A stretch of DNA of 64,000 nt from Aeromicrobium massiliense JC14. GTDB taxonomy: Bacteria; Actinomycetota; Actinomycetes; Propionibacteriales; Nocardioidaceae. Shown one piece after another: positions 7,819 to 15,025 of this stretch. The notes below the pieces were generated by a model. It was given only the letters and a program-made list of their open reading frames with translations. It ran no database searches and was not told the origin of the DNA. The stretch is from positions 1,225,652 to 1,289,651 of the forward strand of contig NZ_HE978636.1 of NCBI RefSeq assembly GCF_000312105.1, given 5' to 3'. Position numbers and translations under genes: made by a program. Positions within the stretch are counted from its first letter, which is position 1, and the number at the start of each line of letters is the position of its first letter.

Positions 7819-8877
7819 CTAGACCAGGTCGGGCCGGCCGCGCTCGGCCCAGGCGCCGGGCAGCTGCTTGACCGCCTGGGCGTGCTCGGCCGTCGTGACC
7901 AGCAGCGCGTCGCCGGTGTCGACCACGACCGCGCCGGGGATGCCCAGCACGGTGACCGGCTTGCCCGGGTCGGCCAGCACGAGCGCGTCCTCGGAGTCGA
8001 CCAGGAGCGCGGACGACGCGGGCCGCGGCAGCGTCGCCAGGGCGGCGAAGTCGCCGATGTCGAACCAGTCGAACTCGCCGGGCACGACCGCGACGCCGCC
8101 GGCTGCGGCGACCGGCTCGGCGATCGCGTGGTCGATCGCGACCTTCTCCAGCGAGCTCCAGACCTCGGCGTCGAGCGTGCCGTCGTAGCCGTCGACGAGC
8201 CGGTCCAGGCCGGCGCGCAGGGCGGGCTTCTGCTCGGCGAGGTGGTCGAGCAGGACGTCCGTGCGGGCGACGAACATGCCGGCGTTCCAGCGGTACCGGC
8301 CGGTGGCCAGGTAGGCGGCGGCGGTGTCGGCGTCGGGCTTCTCGACGAAGCCGACGACGTCCAGCGCGTGCGGGGCCGCGTCCAGGCCGAGCGGGTCGCC
8401 GGCCTCGATGTAGCCGAACGCGGTGGACGGGCCGGTGGGCTCGATGCCGATGGTGACGACCTTGCCCGTGCGCGCGACGGCGTCGGCCTCGGCGACGGCG
8501 CGGGCGAACGTCTCGACGTCCTGGATCAGGTGGTCGGCCGCGAAGGAGCCGACGACGGCGCCGGGGTCGTCGCGGTGGATGAGCGCCGCCGCCACGCCAA
8601 TGGCCGGCATGGAGTCGCGCCCCTCGGGCTCGATCACCAGGTGGGTGAGCTCGGGCAGCTGCTCGCGGATGGCCTCGGCGTGCTTGGCGCCCGTGACGAC
8701 GTGCACGTGGTCGGGCTCGACGAAGGTCGTCAGGCGGTCCCAGGTCTGCTGCAGCAGCGAGCGTCCGCTGCCGGTCAGGTCGAGCAGGAACTTGGGCCGC
8801 GTCGTGCGCGAGAGCGGCCACAGGCGGGTGCCGGCGCCGCCCGCGGGGATCACGGCGTGGAACGACTCCAGGGTCAC
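7819..8877 (-). CDS. manC: Mannose-1-phosphate guanylyltransferase
   Basis: A 352-residue nucleotidyltransferase with AVIPAGGAGTRLWPLSR at residues 9-25, followed by PKF in place of the usual PKQ, and FVEKP further on. It makes GDP-mannose from mannose-1-P and GTP for mannosylated glycolipids and glycans. The GTG at 8877 is preferred over an upstream start because GGAAGGA lies 6 nt before it and the family motif follows directly. There is no ManA fusion; manA is the separate convergent neighbour. In mycobacteria the same activity is called ManB. Confidence 0.9.
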   Translation of the reverse strand: MTLESFHAVIPAGGAGTRLWPLSRTTRPKFLLDLTGSGRSLLQQTWDRLTTFVEPDHVHVVTGAKHAEAIREQLPELTHLVIEPEGRDSMPAIGVAAALIHRDDPGAVVGSFAADHLIQDVETFARAVAEADAVARTGKVVTIGIEPTGPSTAFGYIEAGDPLGLDAAPHALDVVGFVEKPDADTAAAYLATGRYRWNAGMFVARTDVLLDHLAEQKPALRAGLDRLVDGYDGTLDAEVWSSLEKVAIDHAIAEPVAAAGGVAVVPGEFDWFDIGDFAALATLPRPASSALLVDSEDALVLADPGKPVTVLGIPGAVVVDTGDALLVTTAEHAQAVKQLPGAWAERGRPDLV

Positions 8878-8984
8878 GTGCGGTCCTTCCGGTTCGAGGT
8901 CCGGCCCAGCGTAGCGGCGCGACACCGGCCCGCCCGGCGTGGTCGCGTCGCTGGCGGCCCGGCCGGTTGCCTAGGGTGACCGGC

Positions 8985-9911
8985 ATGGACGTCATCGCCG
9001 AGTACGTGAGGTCGGGACTGGTCGAGAGCCGCCACCGGGGGGCCGTCGTCCGCGTCGAGCGCGGCGCCGCCACCTGGTCGGTCGGCGACCCGGACGTCGT
9101 CGTCTTCCCGCGGTCGGCGAACAAGCCGATCCAGGCGCTGGGCATGCTGCGCGCCGGCCTCCCGCTCGACGGACGCCTGCTGGCGCTCGCGTCGGCCAGC
9201 CACTCCGGCGAGGACGTCCACCTCGAGGGCGTCCGCGAGGTGCTGGCGCAGGCGGGGCTGGACGAGTCGGCGCTGCAGACGCCGCCGTCGTACCCGCTCG
9301 ACCCGAAGGTCCACGCGGCGTGGATCCGCGCCGGCGGAGAGCGCGAGCGCATCCTCATGGACTGCTCGGGCAAGCACGCGGCCATGCTCCTCACCTGCGT
9401 GCAGAACGGCTGGGACACCGCGACCTACCTCGATCCCGAGCACCCGCTGCAGCGCACGATCACCGAGACCTTCACCGAGCTGACCGGCGGCTCGCCGAGC
9501 GTCGTGGGTGTCGACGGCTGCGGCGCCCCGCTGCTCGCCACGAGCCTGACGAGCCTCGCCGCCGCGATCGGCTCGATCAGCGGAGCCCCCGAGGGCACGC
9601 TCGAGCGCCGGCTGGTGGACGCGCTCGTCCAGAACCCTCGCTACCTCAGCGGCACGAGACGCAGCGAGACCGCGTTCATGGCCGCGCTGCCCGGGGCGAT
9701 CGCGAAGTCCGGCGCCGAGGCGGTCTACGTGCTCGGGCTGCCCAGCGGTGTCGCGTACGCGCTGAAGGTCGAGGACGGGAACGACCGCGCCGCGGCGCTC
9801 GTCCTGGCCCGGGCGCTCGAGGTGAACGGGGAGGCCGCCGACGGTCTTCCGGGGCACGTCGAGGTGCTCGGCGGCGGGCGCCCGGTGGGGGAGATCCGTC
9901 CCGCGTTCTGA
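8985..9911 (+). CDS. L-asparaginase II-type amidohydrolase
   Basis: A 308-residue protein of the Rhizobium-type asparaginase family (PF06089). Conserved segments are FPRSANKPIQALGM, LASASHSGE, MDCSGKHAAML with a following Cys, and VDGCGAPLLA. It should hydrolyse L-asparagine to aspartate and ammonia in the cytoplasm. TAGGGT lies 7 nt before the ATG, so the mRNA is predicted leaderless. It is followed by the XRE regulator in the same direction but with a separate promoter region. Confidence 0.88.
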   Translation: MDVIAEYVRSGLVESRHRGAVVRVERGAATWSVGDPDVVVFPRSANKPIQALGMLRAGLPLDGRLLALASASHSGEDVHLEGVREVLAQAGLDESALQTPPSYPLDPKVHAAWIRAGGERERILMDCSGKHAAMLLTCVQNGWDTATYLDPEHPLQRTITETFTELTGGSPSVVGVDGCGAPLLATSLTSLAAAIGSISGAPEGTLERRLVDALVQNPRYLSGTRRSETAFMAALPGAIAKSGAEAVYVLGLPSGVAYALKVEDGNDRAAALVLARALEVNGEAADGLPGHVEVLGGGRPVGEIRPAF

Positions 9912-9926
9912 GCTTTGCATGCTCCC

Positions 9927-9954
9927 TGCTTGCATCCGCTAACTTTTGCAAGCA
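9927..9954. promoter_or_regulatory. Inverted repeat TGCTTGCA-N12-TGCAAGCA, candidate operator
   Basis: A perfect 8-bp inverted repeat (9927-9934 and 9947-9954) directly precedes the XRE regulator. A third related TTTGCATGC lies at 9914-9922. TTGCAT (9915-9920) and TAACTT (9940-9945) could be the -35 and -10, with 19-nt spacing, so a dimeric regulator bound here would block transcription. Autoregulation by the adjacent XRE protein is the simplest reading. Confidence 0.5.
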
Positions 9955-9964
9955 CACTGGAGGC

Positions 9965-10375
9965 ATGGCGAAGCTGTCGATCAACCACACGGTCGAAGGT
10001 CTGGGGGAGTACCTCCGCGACCAGCGGCGCCAGGCACAGCTCTCGCTGCGCCAGCTGGCCGAGCAGGCGAACGTCTCCAACCCCTACCTCAGCCAGATCG
10101 AGCGCGGGCTGCGTCGCCCGTCCGCCGAGGTCCTGCAGCAGATCGCGAAGGCGCTGCGCATCTCGGCCGAGTCGCTGTACGTCCGCGCGGGGATCCTCGA
10201 CGCCGACGACAGCGGCGCACGCATGGTCGAGGACGCCATCGCCCTCGACCCCCGGCTGACCGAGCGCCAGAAGAGCGTCCTGCTCGAGATCTACCGCTCG
10301 TTCACCGGCGCGGACGCCAGCTCCAACGAGGAGCTGTCCGAAGCGATCCAGGCCGTCAACACGGAGGAAGCATGA
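9965..10375 (+). CDS. XRE-family transcriptional regulator
   Basis: A 136-residue protein with an N-terminal Cro/CI helix-turn-helix (about residues 14-70; RQLAEQANVSNPYLSQIERG is the HTH core) and an acidic, mostly helical C-terminal region. ATG overlaps no upstream gene; GGAGG is adjacent. Its stop overlaps the HbhA-like start by ATGA, as for Rv0474-Rv0475 in M. tuberculosis, so it probably controls that operon. A perfect inverted repeat in its promoter is a candidate operator. Confidence 0.9.
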   Translation: MAKLSINHTVEGLGEYLRDQRRQAQLSLRQLAEQANVSNPYLSQIERGLRRPSAEVLQQIAKALRISAESLYVRAGILDADDSGARMVEDAIALDPRLTERQKSVLLEIYRSFTGADASSNEELSEAIQAVNTEEA

Positions 10376-11301
10376 GCATCACCGACACCATCAACGCCCA
10401 GCTGCGCGCACTCGTCGACGGCGTCGTCGACGCCCTGCCGCAGAGCCTGAAGAGCCAGGCGCTGAGCACCTACACCGACCTGGCCAAGCGTGGCGAGGAC
10501 CTCGGCGCCAAGGCCGACGAGCTCGTCGCCCTCGCCCGCGGGCTCAAGGCGGAGGACCTGCGCAAGGCCGCCGCCGACCTGCGCACCAGCGCCGCGGCGC
10601 TGGCCACCGACCTGGACAAGAAGGCCCGCGACCTGTCGGCCGACGACCTGCGCCAGGCCGCCGCCGACCTGCGCGAGAAGGCCGACGCCCTTGGCGACGA
10701 GCTGGAGGACCGGCTCGAGGACCTCGCCGAGGACGCCCAGAAGCGGGCCAACGCCCTGATCGGCGAGGCGCAGGCCGTCGTCGCGCGGCTCTCGAAGCGC
10801 GGCGCGTCCACCGGCACGGGCGAGGGCTCGGTCGTGAGCGAGCCCGCCTCGCCGGTCTCCGAGCCGGCCCAGGCCGCTCCGGCGGCCACCGGTGCCACGA
10901 AGGCTCCGGCGGCCTCGGGCGCCACGGCCTCGGCCAAGAAGGCCCCGGCCAAGAAGTCGAGCACCGCCAAGAAGACCGGTGCGGCGAAGAAGACGGCCGG
11001 CGCGAAGTCGGCGGCCGCCGACGCCAAGCCGGCTGCCGGCGCGTCCGGCTCGACGCCGTCCGCGAAGAAGGCGCCGGCCAAGAAGGCGCCGGCGAAGAAG
11101 GCCGCGAGCGCGTCCGCCCCGGCCAAGAAGACCGCCGCGAAGAAGGCGCCGGTCAAGAAGACCGCGGCGCAGGAGGCGGCGGCGCGTGAGGCCGCGGCCA
11201 AGCGTCAGGCCGCGAAGCAGGCGTCCGAGTCCAACCCGGTCGCGGGTCCCCGCACCCCGTCGCAGAACGCGCCGGCCGCGCAGCCCGACGCCCAGGAGTG
11301 A
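10372..11301 (+). CDS. HbhA-like coiled-coil protein with lysine/alanine-rich tail
   Basis: A 309-residue protein. Residues about 1-145 form a long amphipathic coiled coil with near-repeats (LRKAAADLR, LRQAAADLR). Residues about 190-275 are a low-complexity tail with KKAPAKK-type repeats. This is the architecture of mycobacterial heparin-binding hemagglutinin HbhA, surface-associated and binding sulfated glycans through its Lys-rich tail. No signal peptide is visible, as in HbhA. The end is Gln/Pro-rich rather than Lys-rich. Order XRE / this gene / DUF2516 matches Rv0474-0476. Similar tails also bind DNA or polyphosphate, so adhesion should not be assumed. Confidence 0.8.
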   Translation: MSITDTINAQLRALVDGVVDALPQSLKSQALSTYTDLAKRGEDLGAKADELVALARGLKAEDLRKAAADLRTSAAALATDLDKKARDLSADDLRQAAADLREKADALGDELEDRLEDLAEDAQKRANALIGEAQAVVARLSKRGASTGTGEGSVVSEPASPVSEPAQAAPAATGATKAPAASGATASAKKAPAKKSSTAKKTGAAKKTAGAKSAAADAKPAAGASGSTPSAKKAPAKKAPAKKAASASAPAKKTAAKKAPVKKTAAQEAAAREAAAKRQAAKQASESNPVAGPRTPSQNAPAAQPDAQE

Positions 11302-11320
11302 CCGCTCGCTGGGAGTGACG

Positions 11321-11352
11321 TGCTGCGGCGGCGCGACCGCGTCGCCGCAGCA
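11321..11352 (+). terminator. GC-rich hairpin after the HbhA-like gene
   Basis: A 10-bp perfect stem, TGCTGCGGCG (11321-11330) with CGCCGCAGCA (11343-11352), has no U-tract. It lies between the HbhA-like gene and the leaderless DUF2516 gene, so it may be a partial or full terminator. Confidence 0.45.
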
Positions 11353-11389
11353 GCGTCGTCCCCAGCGGGCCGGTCGGTAGGGTGTCGCC

Positions 11390-11653
11390 GTGAGCTTCTT
11401 CGAGGTGCAGGGCGGCATCGCCCTGGTGCTGGCGCTGATCCTGTTCGCGGTGAAGGCGTTCGCCCTCATCGACTGCGTGGCGCGCAAGGAGTCGGACTTC
11501 TCCTACTCGATGCCGAAGCGCAACTGGCTGATCATCCTGATCATCGCGCTCGTCGCGCACCTGCTGATCTGGGACCCGATCTCCATCCTCAACCTGCTCG
11601 GCACCGTCGCCGCGCTGGTGTACCTCGCGCAGCTGCGCGGCAGCCGCGTCTGA
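11390..11653 (+). CDS. DUF2516 small membrane protein
   Basis: An 87-residue protein with two or three hydrophobic segments, starting MSFFEVQGGIALVLALILF, and the central AFALIDCVARKESDF typical of DUF2516 (mycobacterial Rv0476 type). The GTG start follows TAGGGT by 6 nt, indicating a leaderless transcript of its own. Function is unknown; the position after the HbhA-like gene is conserved. Confidence 0.85.
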   Translation: MSFFEVQGGIALVLALILFAVKAFALIDCVARKESDFSYSMPKRNWLIILIIALVAHLLIWDPISILNLLGTVAALVYLAQLRGSRV

Positions 11654-11766
11654 CGTCGCTCGATTCGCACATCCGCCGAGGTTGACGTAACGTCCCTCGA
11701 CGGCTCGTGCCGTCCGTCTTCCCGCGATGGCACGTGTGACGTGCAATCGACCTCGAGGAGACGTAC

Positions 11767-13557
11767 ATGGCCATCGCGCGCCCGACGACCGAAGCACCCA
11801 CCGGCGGGGGGTGGCGCGACCGGATCGACCCCGTCGTCTTCGCCGTCACCGGATTCTTCGCGATCGCCTTCGTGGTGTGGGGACTGGTCAGCAGCGCCGG
11901 GCTCTCGTCCACCGCGTCCGACCTGCAGGGCAAGGTCATCGAGGGCGCCGGCTGGTTCTACGTCCTGACCGCCTCGTTCCTGGTCGTCTTCGTCATCTGG
12001 ATCGCGGCCAGCAAGTACGGCCAGGTGCCGCTGGGCCGTGACGGCGAGCAGCCGCAGTTCCGCACGCTGAGCTGGATCGCCATGATGTTCAGCGCCGGCA
12101 TGGGCATCGGCCTGATGTTCTTCGGTGCGGCTGAGCCGCTCACCCACTTCGTGAGCCCGCCGCCGGGCACCAGCGAGGCCGAGTCGACCGAGGCGCTGCG
12201 CACCGCGATGGCCACCACGATGTTCCACTGGGGCCTGCACCCGTGGGCGATGTACGCCCTCGTCGGCCTGGTCATCGCCTACGGCACCTACCGCGCCGGA
12301 CGCTCGCAGCGGCTCTCCGCCGCCTTCTGGCCCCTGCTCGGCCGCAAGTCCGACGGCTGGTTCGGCCGCGTCGTCGACATCCTGGCCATCTTCGCCACGC
12401 TGTTCGGCTCGGCCGCCTCGCTGGGCCTCGGCGCCCTCCAGATCGCCGGCGGCATGCAGTTCGAGGGCTGGGTCGGCGAGGTGGGCGAGCCCGTGCTCGT
12501 CGGCATCATCGTCGTCCTGACCATCGCCTTCATCGCCTCGGCCGTCTCGGGCGTCGAGAAGGGCATCCAGTGGCTGTCCAACACGAACATGGCGCTGGCT
12601 CTGCTGCTGGCCGTCTTCGTCTTCGTGGCCGGCCCGACCCTGCTGATCCTCAACCTGCTGCCGACGACGCTCGGCGAGTACGCCGGCCAGATGACCGAGA
12701 TGGCCTCGCGCACCGGCGCCAGCGGCTCGGAGATGGAGGAGTGGCTGGGCGGCTGGACGATCTTCTACTGGGCCTGGTGGATGTCGTGGACGCCGTTCGT
12801 CGGCATGTTCATCGCGCGCATCAGCCGCGGTCGCACCATCCGTCAGTTCGTCACGGGTGTGCTGCTCGTCCCGACGCTGGTCAGCCTGGTCTGGTTCGCC
12901 ATCTTCGGCGGAGCGGCGATCGACGCCCAGCGCACGACCGGCGGCCTGGTGGCCGACGACGGCTCGGTGAACTCGAACACGAGCCTGTTCGCGCTGCTCG
13001 AGCAGTACCCGGCCGCGTCCGTCACCGCCGTGCTGGTGATGGCGCTCGTGGCGATCTTCTTCGTCTCCGGCGCGGACGCCGCGTCGCTGGTCATGGGCAC
13101 GCTGAGCGAGCGGGGCAGCGAGACGCCGTCCAAGGTCACCGTCGTCTTCTGGGGCGTGCTGACCGGTGCCGTCGCGGCGATCATGCTGGTCGCCGGCGGG
13201 GGTGAGGCGGACGCGCTGAACGGGCTGCAGGCGATCACGATCGTCGCGTCACTGCCGTTCACCCTCGTCGTGGTGGCGCTGTGCCTGGCCATCTGGAAGG
13301 ACCTGCGCCACGACCCGATCATCGTCCACCAGCAGCTGGCTCGCGCCGCTGTCGTGGACGCGGTGGCGACCGGCGTCGAGGACCACGACGGCGAGTTCGC
13401 GCTCGTCGTCGAGCCGGCCGACTCGGTGCCCGGTGACCACAGCACCGCGCTGGAGGAGGTCACGTACGTCGCCCCGCTCGAGGAGGAGGACGGCGAGGTC
13501 TCCGAGTCGACGCCGGTCGACGCCGACGGGACGGCCGACGCCGAGCCGGTCCGCTAG
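11767..13557 (+). CDS. BCCT-family betaine/carnitine/choline transporter
   Basis: A 596-residue protein with about 12 membrane helices. Characteristic segments are MMFSAGMGIGLMFFGAAEP, HWGLHPWAMYALVGL and the signature WAWWMSWTPFVGMFIARISRGRTIR. These carriers import trimethylammonium osmolytes with Na+ or H+. The hydrophilic C-terminal tail (about residues 520-596) is strongly acidic, unlike the basic osmosensing tail of BetP, so osmotic activation of the BetP kind is doubtful. Ribosome site GAGGAG precedes the ATG. The substrate is not decided by sequence alone. Confidence 0.92.
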   Translation: MAIARPTTEAPTGGGWRDRIDPVVFAVTGFFAIAFVVWGLVSSAGLSSTASDLQGKVIEGAGWFYVLTASFLVVFVIWIAASKYGQVPLGRDGEQPQFRTLSWIAMMFSAGMGIGLMFFGAAEPLTHFVSPPPGTSEAESTEALRTAMATTMFHWGLHPWAMYALVGLVIAYGTYRAGRSQRLSAAFWPLLGRKSDGWFGRVVDILAIFATLFGSAASLGLGALQIAGGMQFEGWVGEVGEPVLVGIIVVLTIAFIASAVSGVEKGIQWLSNTNMALALLLAVFVFVAGPTLLILNLLPTTLGEYAGQMTEMASRTGASGSEMEEWLGGWTIFYWAWWMSWTPFVGMFIARISRGRTIRQFVTGVLLVPTLVSLVWFAIFGGAAIDAQRTTGGLVADDGSVNSNTSLFALLEQYPAASVTAVLVMALVAIFFVSGADAASLVMGTLSERGSETPSKVTVVFWGVLTGAVAAIMLVAGGGEADALNGLQAITIVASLPFTLVVVALCLAIWKDLRHDPIIVHQQLARAAVVDAVATGVEDHDGEFALVVEPADSVPGDHSTALEEVTYVAPLEEEDGEVSESTPVDADGTADAEPVR

Positions 13558-13572
13558 GTCCCGCGGAGCGAG

Positions 13573-13666
13573 ACCGCCCGCCTCTGAGCGGCACCGCCCG
13601 CTCCCTGAGCGACCACCCGCTCCCTGAGCCTGTCGAAGGGTCCCCTTCCGCAGGCTCGGGGAGCGG
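13573..13666. repeat. Degenerate tandem repeat plus long inverted repeat
   Basis: Three degenerate units of the form CCGCCCGCTCCCTGAGCG start near 13573, 13592 and 13612. The last continues into CTGAGCCTGTCGAAGGG. Then 13651-13666 is an inverted copy (one mismatch to 13617-13632) and 13635-13640 pairs with 13643-13648. The whole can fold as one long hairpin between the convergent BCCT gene and the 13682 gene. The CCTGAGCCTGTCGAAGGG-type motif is a repeated intergenic sequence in many high-GC genomes. Confidence 0.7.
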
Positions 13667-13681
13667 TCGTGCGTCCGGCGC

Positions 13682-13972
13682 TCAGCGCGCGGGCAGCGGA
13701 CCCATGCGCGCCGGCCGGAGCCAGCGGGTGGCGATCATCCGCATCGTGGCGATCTCGGTGTCGGGGTCGTAGTCGGGGTGCGTCTCGGTGAGCCGGCGGC
13801 ACGCGTCCGCGAGGGCGACGAGCCAGCGGGCCGTCGCCTCGGCGCGCAGCTCGCGGTCGACGACGTGCGCCGCCTGCGCCGCCTCGACGTGCGCGGTCAG
13901 CGCCGGCACGTCCTCGTGGCCCCCGGCCAGCAGCCGGTCGACCTCGGTCCAGATGGCGTCCCACTCGTCCAT
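13682..13972 (-). CDS. Hypothetical protein, divergent from alkB
   Basis: A 96-residue, largely helical acidic protein starting MDEWDAIWTEVDRLL and ending in an Arg/Pro-rich tail. I do not recognise the family; no signal peptide or membrane segment is seen. A GTG at 13990 could add six residues. It diverges from the AlkB-like gene across a LexA-type box, so it may also be DNA-damage inducible. Confidence is limited by the high-GC background, but no overlapping better candidate exists. Confidence 0.55.
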   Translation of the reverse strand: MDEWDAIWTEVDRLLAGGHEDVPALTAHVEAAQAAHVVDRELRAEATARWLVALADACRRLTETHPDYDPDTEIATMRMIATRWLRPARMGPLPAR

Positions 13973-14001
13973 GGGGCCATCGTGCCGCACGTGAGGGGCT
14001 G

Positions 14002-14013
14002 GAACATGTGTTC
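14002..14013. promoter_or_regulatory. SOS (LexA) box
   Basis: GAAC-ATGT-GTTC followed by GAA matches the actinobacterial/Bacillus-type LexA operator (GAAC-N4-GTTC core). It sits 21 bp before the AlkB-like start and overlaps the spacer of its promoter (TACGCT at 14023-14028, 6 nt before the ATG), an ideal place for repression. Confidence 0.7.
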
Positions 14014-14034
14014 GAACCGGCGTACGCTCGCAGC

Positions 14035-14664
14035 ATGGACGCGTTCTTCCAGGGATCCCTGCTCGACACCGCCTCCGAGCCCACGCTCGGCGAGCTCGGT
14101 GGCACGGTCGAGCGCACCGAGCTGAGCCGTGGCGCGTGGGTCGACGTCCGGCGCGACTGGGTCTCGGGCGCCGACGAGCTCTACCTGCACCTGCAGCAGC
14201 AGGTGCCGTGGCGCGCCGAGCAGCGCGAGATGTACGACCGCGTCGTCGACGTGCCGCGGCTGCTGTGCTTCTACGGCGAGCGCGACGCCTGGCCGCACCC
14301 GGTCATCGGCGAGGCCCGCGAGGCGCTGACCCGGCACTACCTGCCCGAGCTCGGCGAGCCGTTCGCCACCGCCGGGCTCTGCTACTACCGCGACGGGCGT
14401 GACAGCGTCGCCTGGCACGGCGACCGCATCGGGCGCGGCCGGAGCACTGACACGATGGTGGCGATCATGTCGCTCGGCGAGCACCGGCGGCTCAGCCTGC
14501 GCCCGGTCGGCGGCGGCGAGCAGATCGGATTCACCCTCGGCCACGGCGACCTCGTCGTCATGGGCGGCAGCTGCCAGCGCACGTGGGAGCACGCGGTGCT
14601 CAAGACGGCCAAGCCGGTCGGCGGACGCATCAGCGTCCAGCTGCGCCCCCGGGGGGTGCTGTGA
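14035..14664 (+). CDS. alkB: AlkB-like 2-oxoglutarate/Fe(II) dioxygenase (DNA repair)
   Basis: A 209-residue protein with all key residues: H128-G-D130 and H186 for iron, and R198/R204 in GRISVQLRPRG for 2-oxoglutarate and fold. AYCYY-like CYYRDG precedes the HxD. AlkB enzymes oxidatively remove alkyl groups from bases such as 1-methyladenine and 3-methylcytosine. The ATG at 14035 is chosen over an in-frame GTG at 14008 because it lies 6 nt after the -10 and the GTG falls inside the LexA box. Confidence 0.88.
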   Translation: MDAFFQGSLLDTASEPTLGELGGTVERTELSRGAWVDVRRDWVSGADELYLHLQQQVPWRAEQREMYDRVVDVPRLLCFYGERDAWPHPVIGEAREALTRHYLPELGEPFATAGLCYYRDGRDSVAWHGDRIGRGRSTDTMVAIMSLGEHRRLSLRPVGGGEQIGFTLGHGDLVVMGGSCQRTWEHAVLKTAKPVGGRISVQLRPRGVL

Positions 14665-14700
14665 ACCGCTGACCCGCGTCGCCGGGGCTGGGAGGATGGC

Positions 14701-14997
14701 GTGGTGAGCGACCGTCCCCTGCCCCACTGGGGTTCTCGTGCACGCACGGTCTCGCGTGCCCTCGTGTACCCGCTGGGAACCCTCATCATCGGTGCGCACC
14801 TGCTCGACCTCGTGCTCGGCATCGACCTCGGACAGTGGCTGCACGACGAGTCGGACGCGAAGAACCCGTGGGTGCTCACCGGTGCCGTGATCTTCATCGG
14901 CTCCCTCGCGCTGTGGGCGCTGGCGAGCGTCGTGCGCGGCGTCGCCTGGGTGGCCTCGTCCCTGTACCGGGCCCGCCCGGCAGACGAGGCGTGTTGA
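14701..14997 (+). CDS. Small hypothetical membrane protein
   Basis: A 98-residue protein with two predicted membrane helices (about 20-40 and 58-82) and short polar ends. The start could be either of two adjacent GTG codons (14701 or 14704). It lies between alkB and the ADP-ribosylglycohydrolase operon with only 28 bp to the latter. No family is recognised. Confidence 0.6.
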   Translation: MVSDRPLPHWGSRARTVSRALVYPLGTLIIGAHLLDLVLGIDLGQWLHDESDAKNPWVLTGAVIFIGSLALWALASVVRGVAWVASSLYRARPADEAC

Positions 14998-15025
14998 CCA
15001 CGCTGCGTCCTGGGACGATGGCCTC

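Noticed and set aside
7811..7821. Possible manA-manC fusion, as in bifunctional GMP/PMI enzymes
   Set aside because: The two genes are convergent on opposite strands with separate stops.
10920..11200. Short tandem repeats as a possible CRISPR or minisatellite
   Set aside because: They are in frame and encode the Lys/Ala tail of the HbhA-like protein; no spacer structure. No CRISPR array was seen anywhere in the window.
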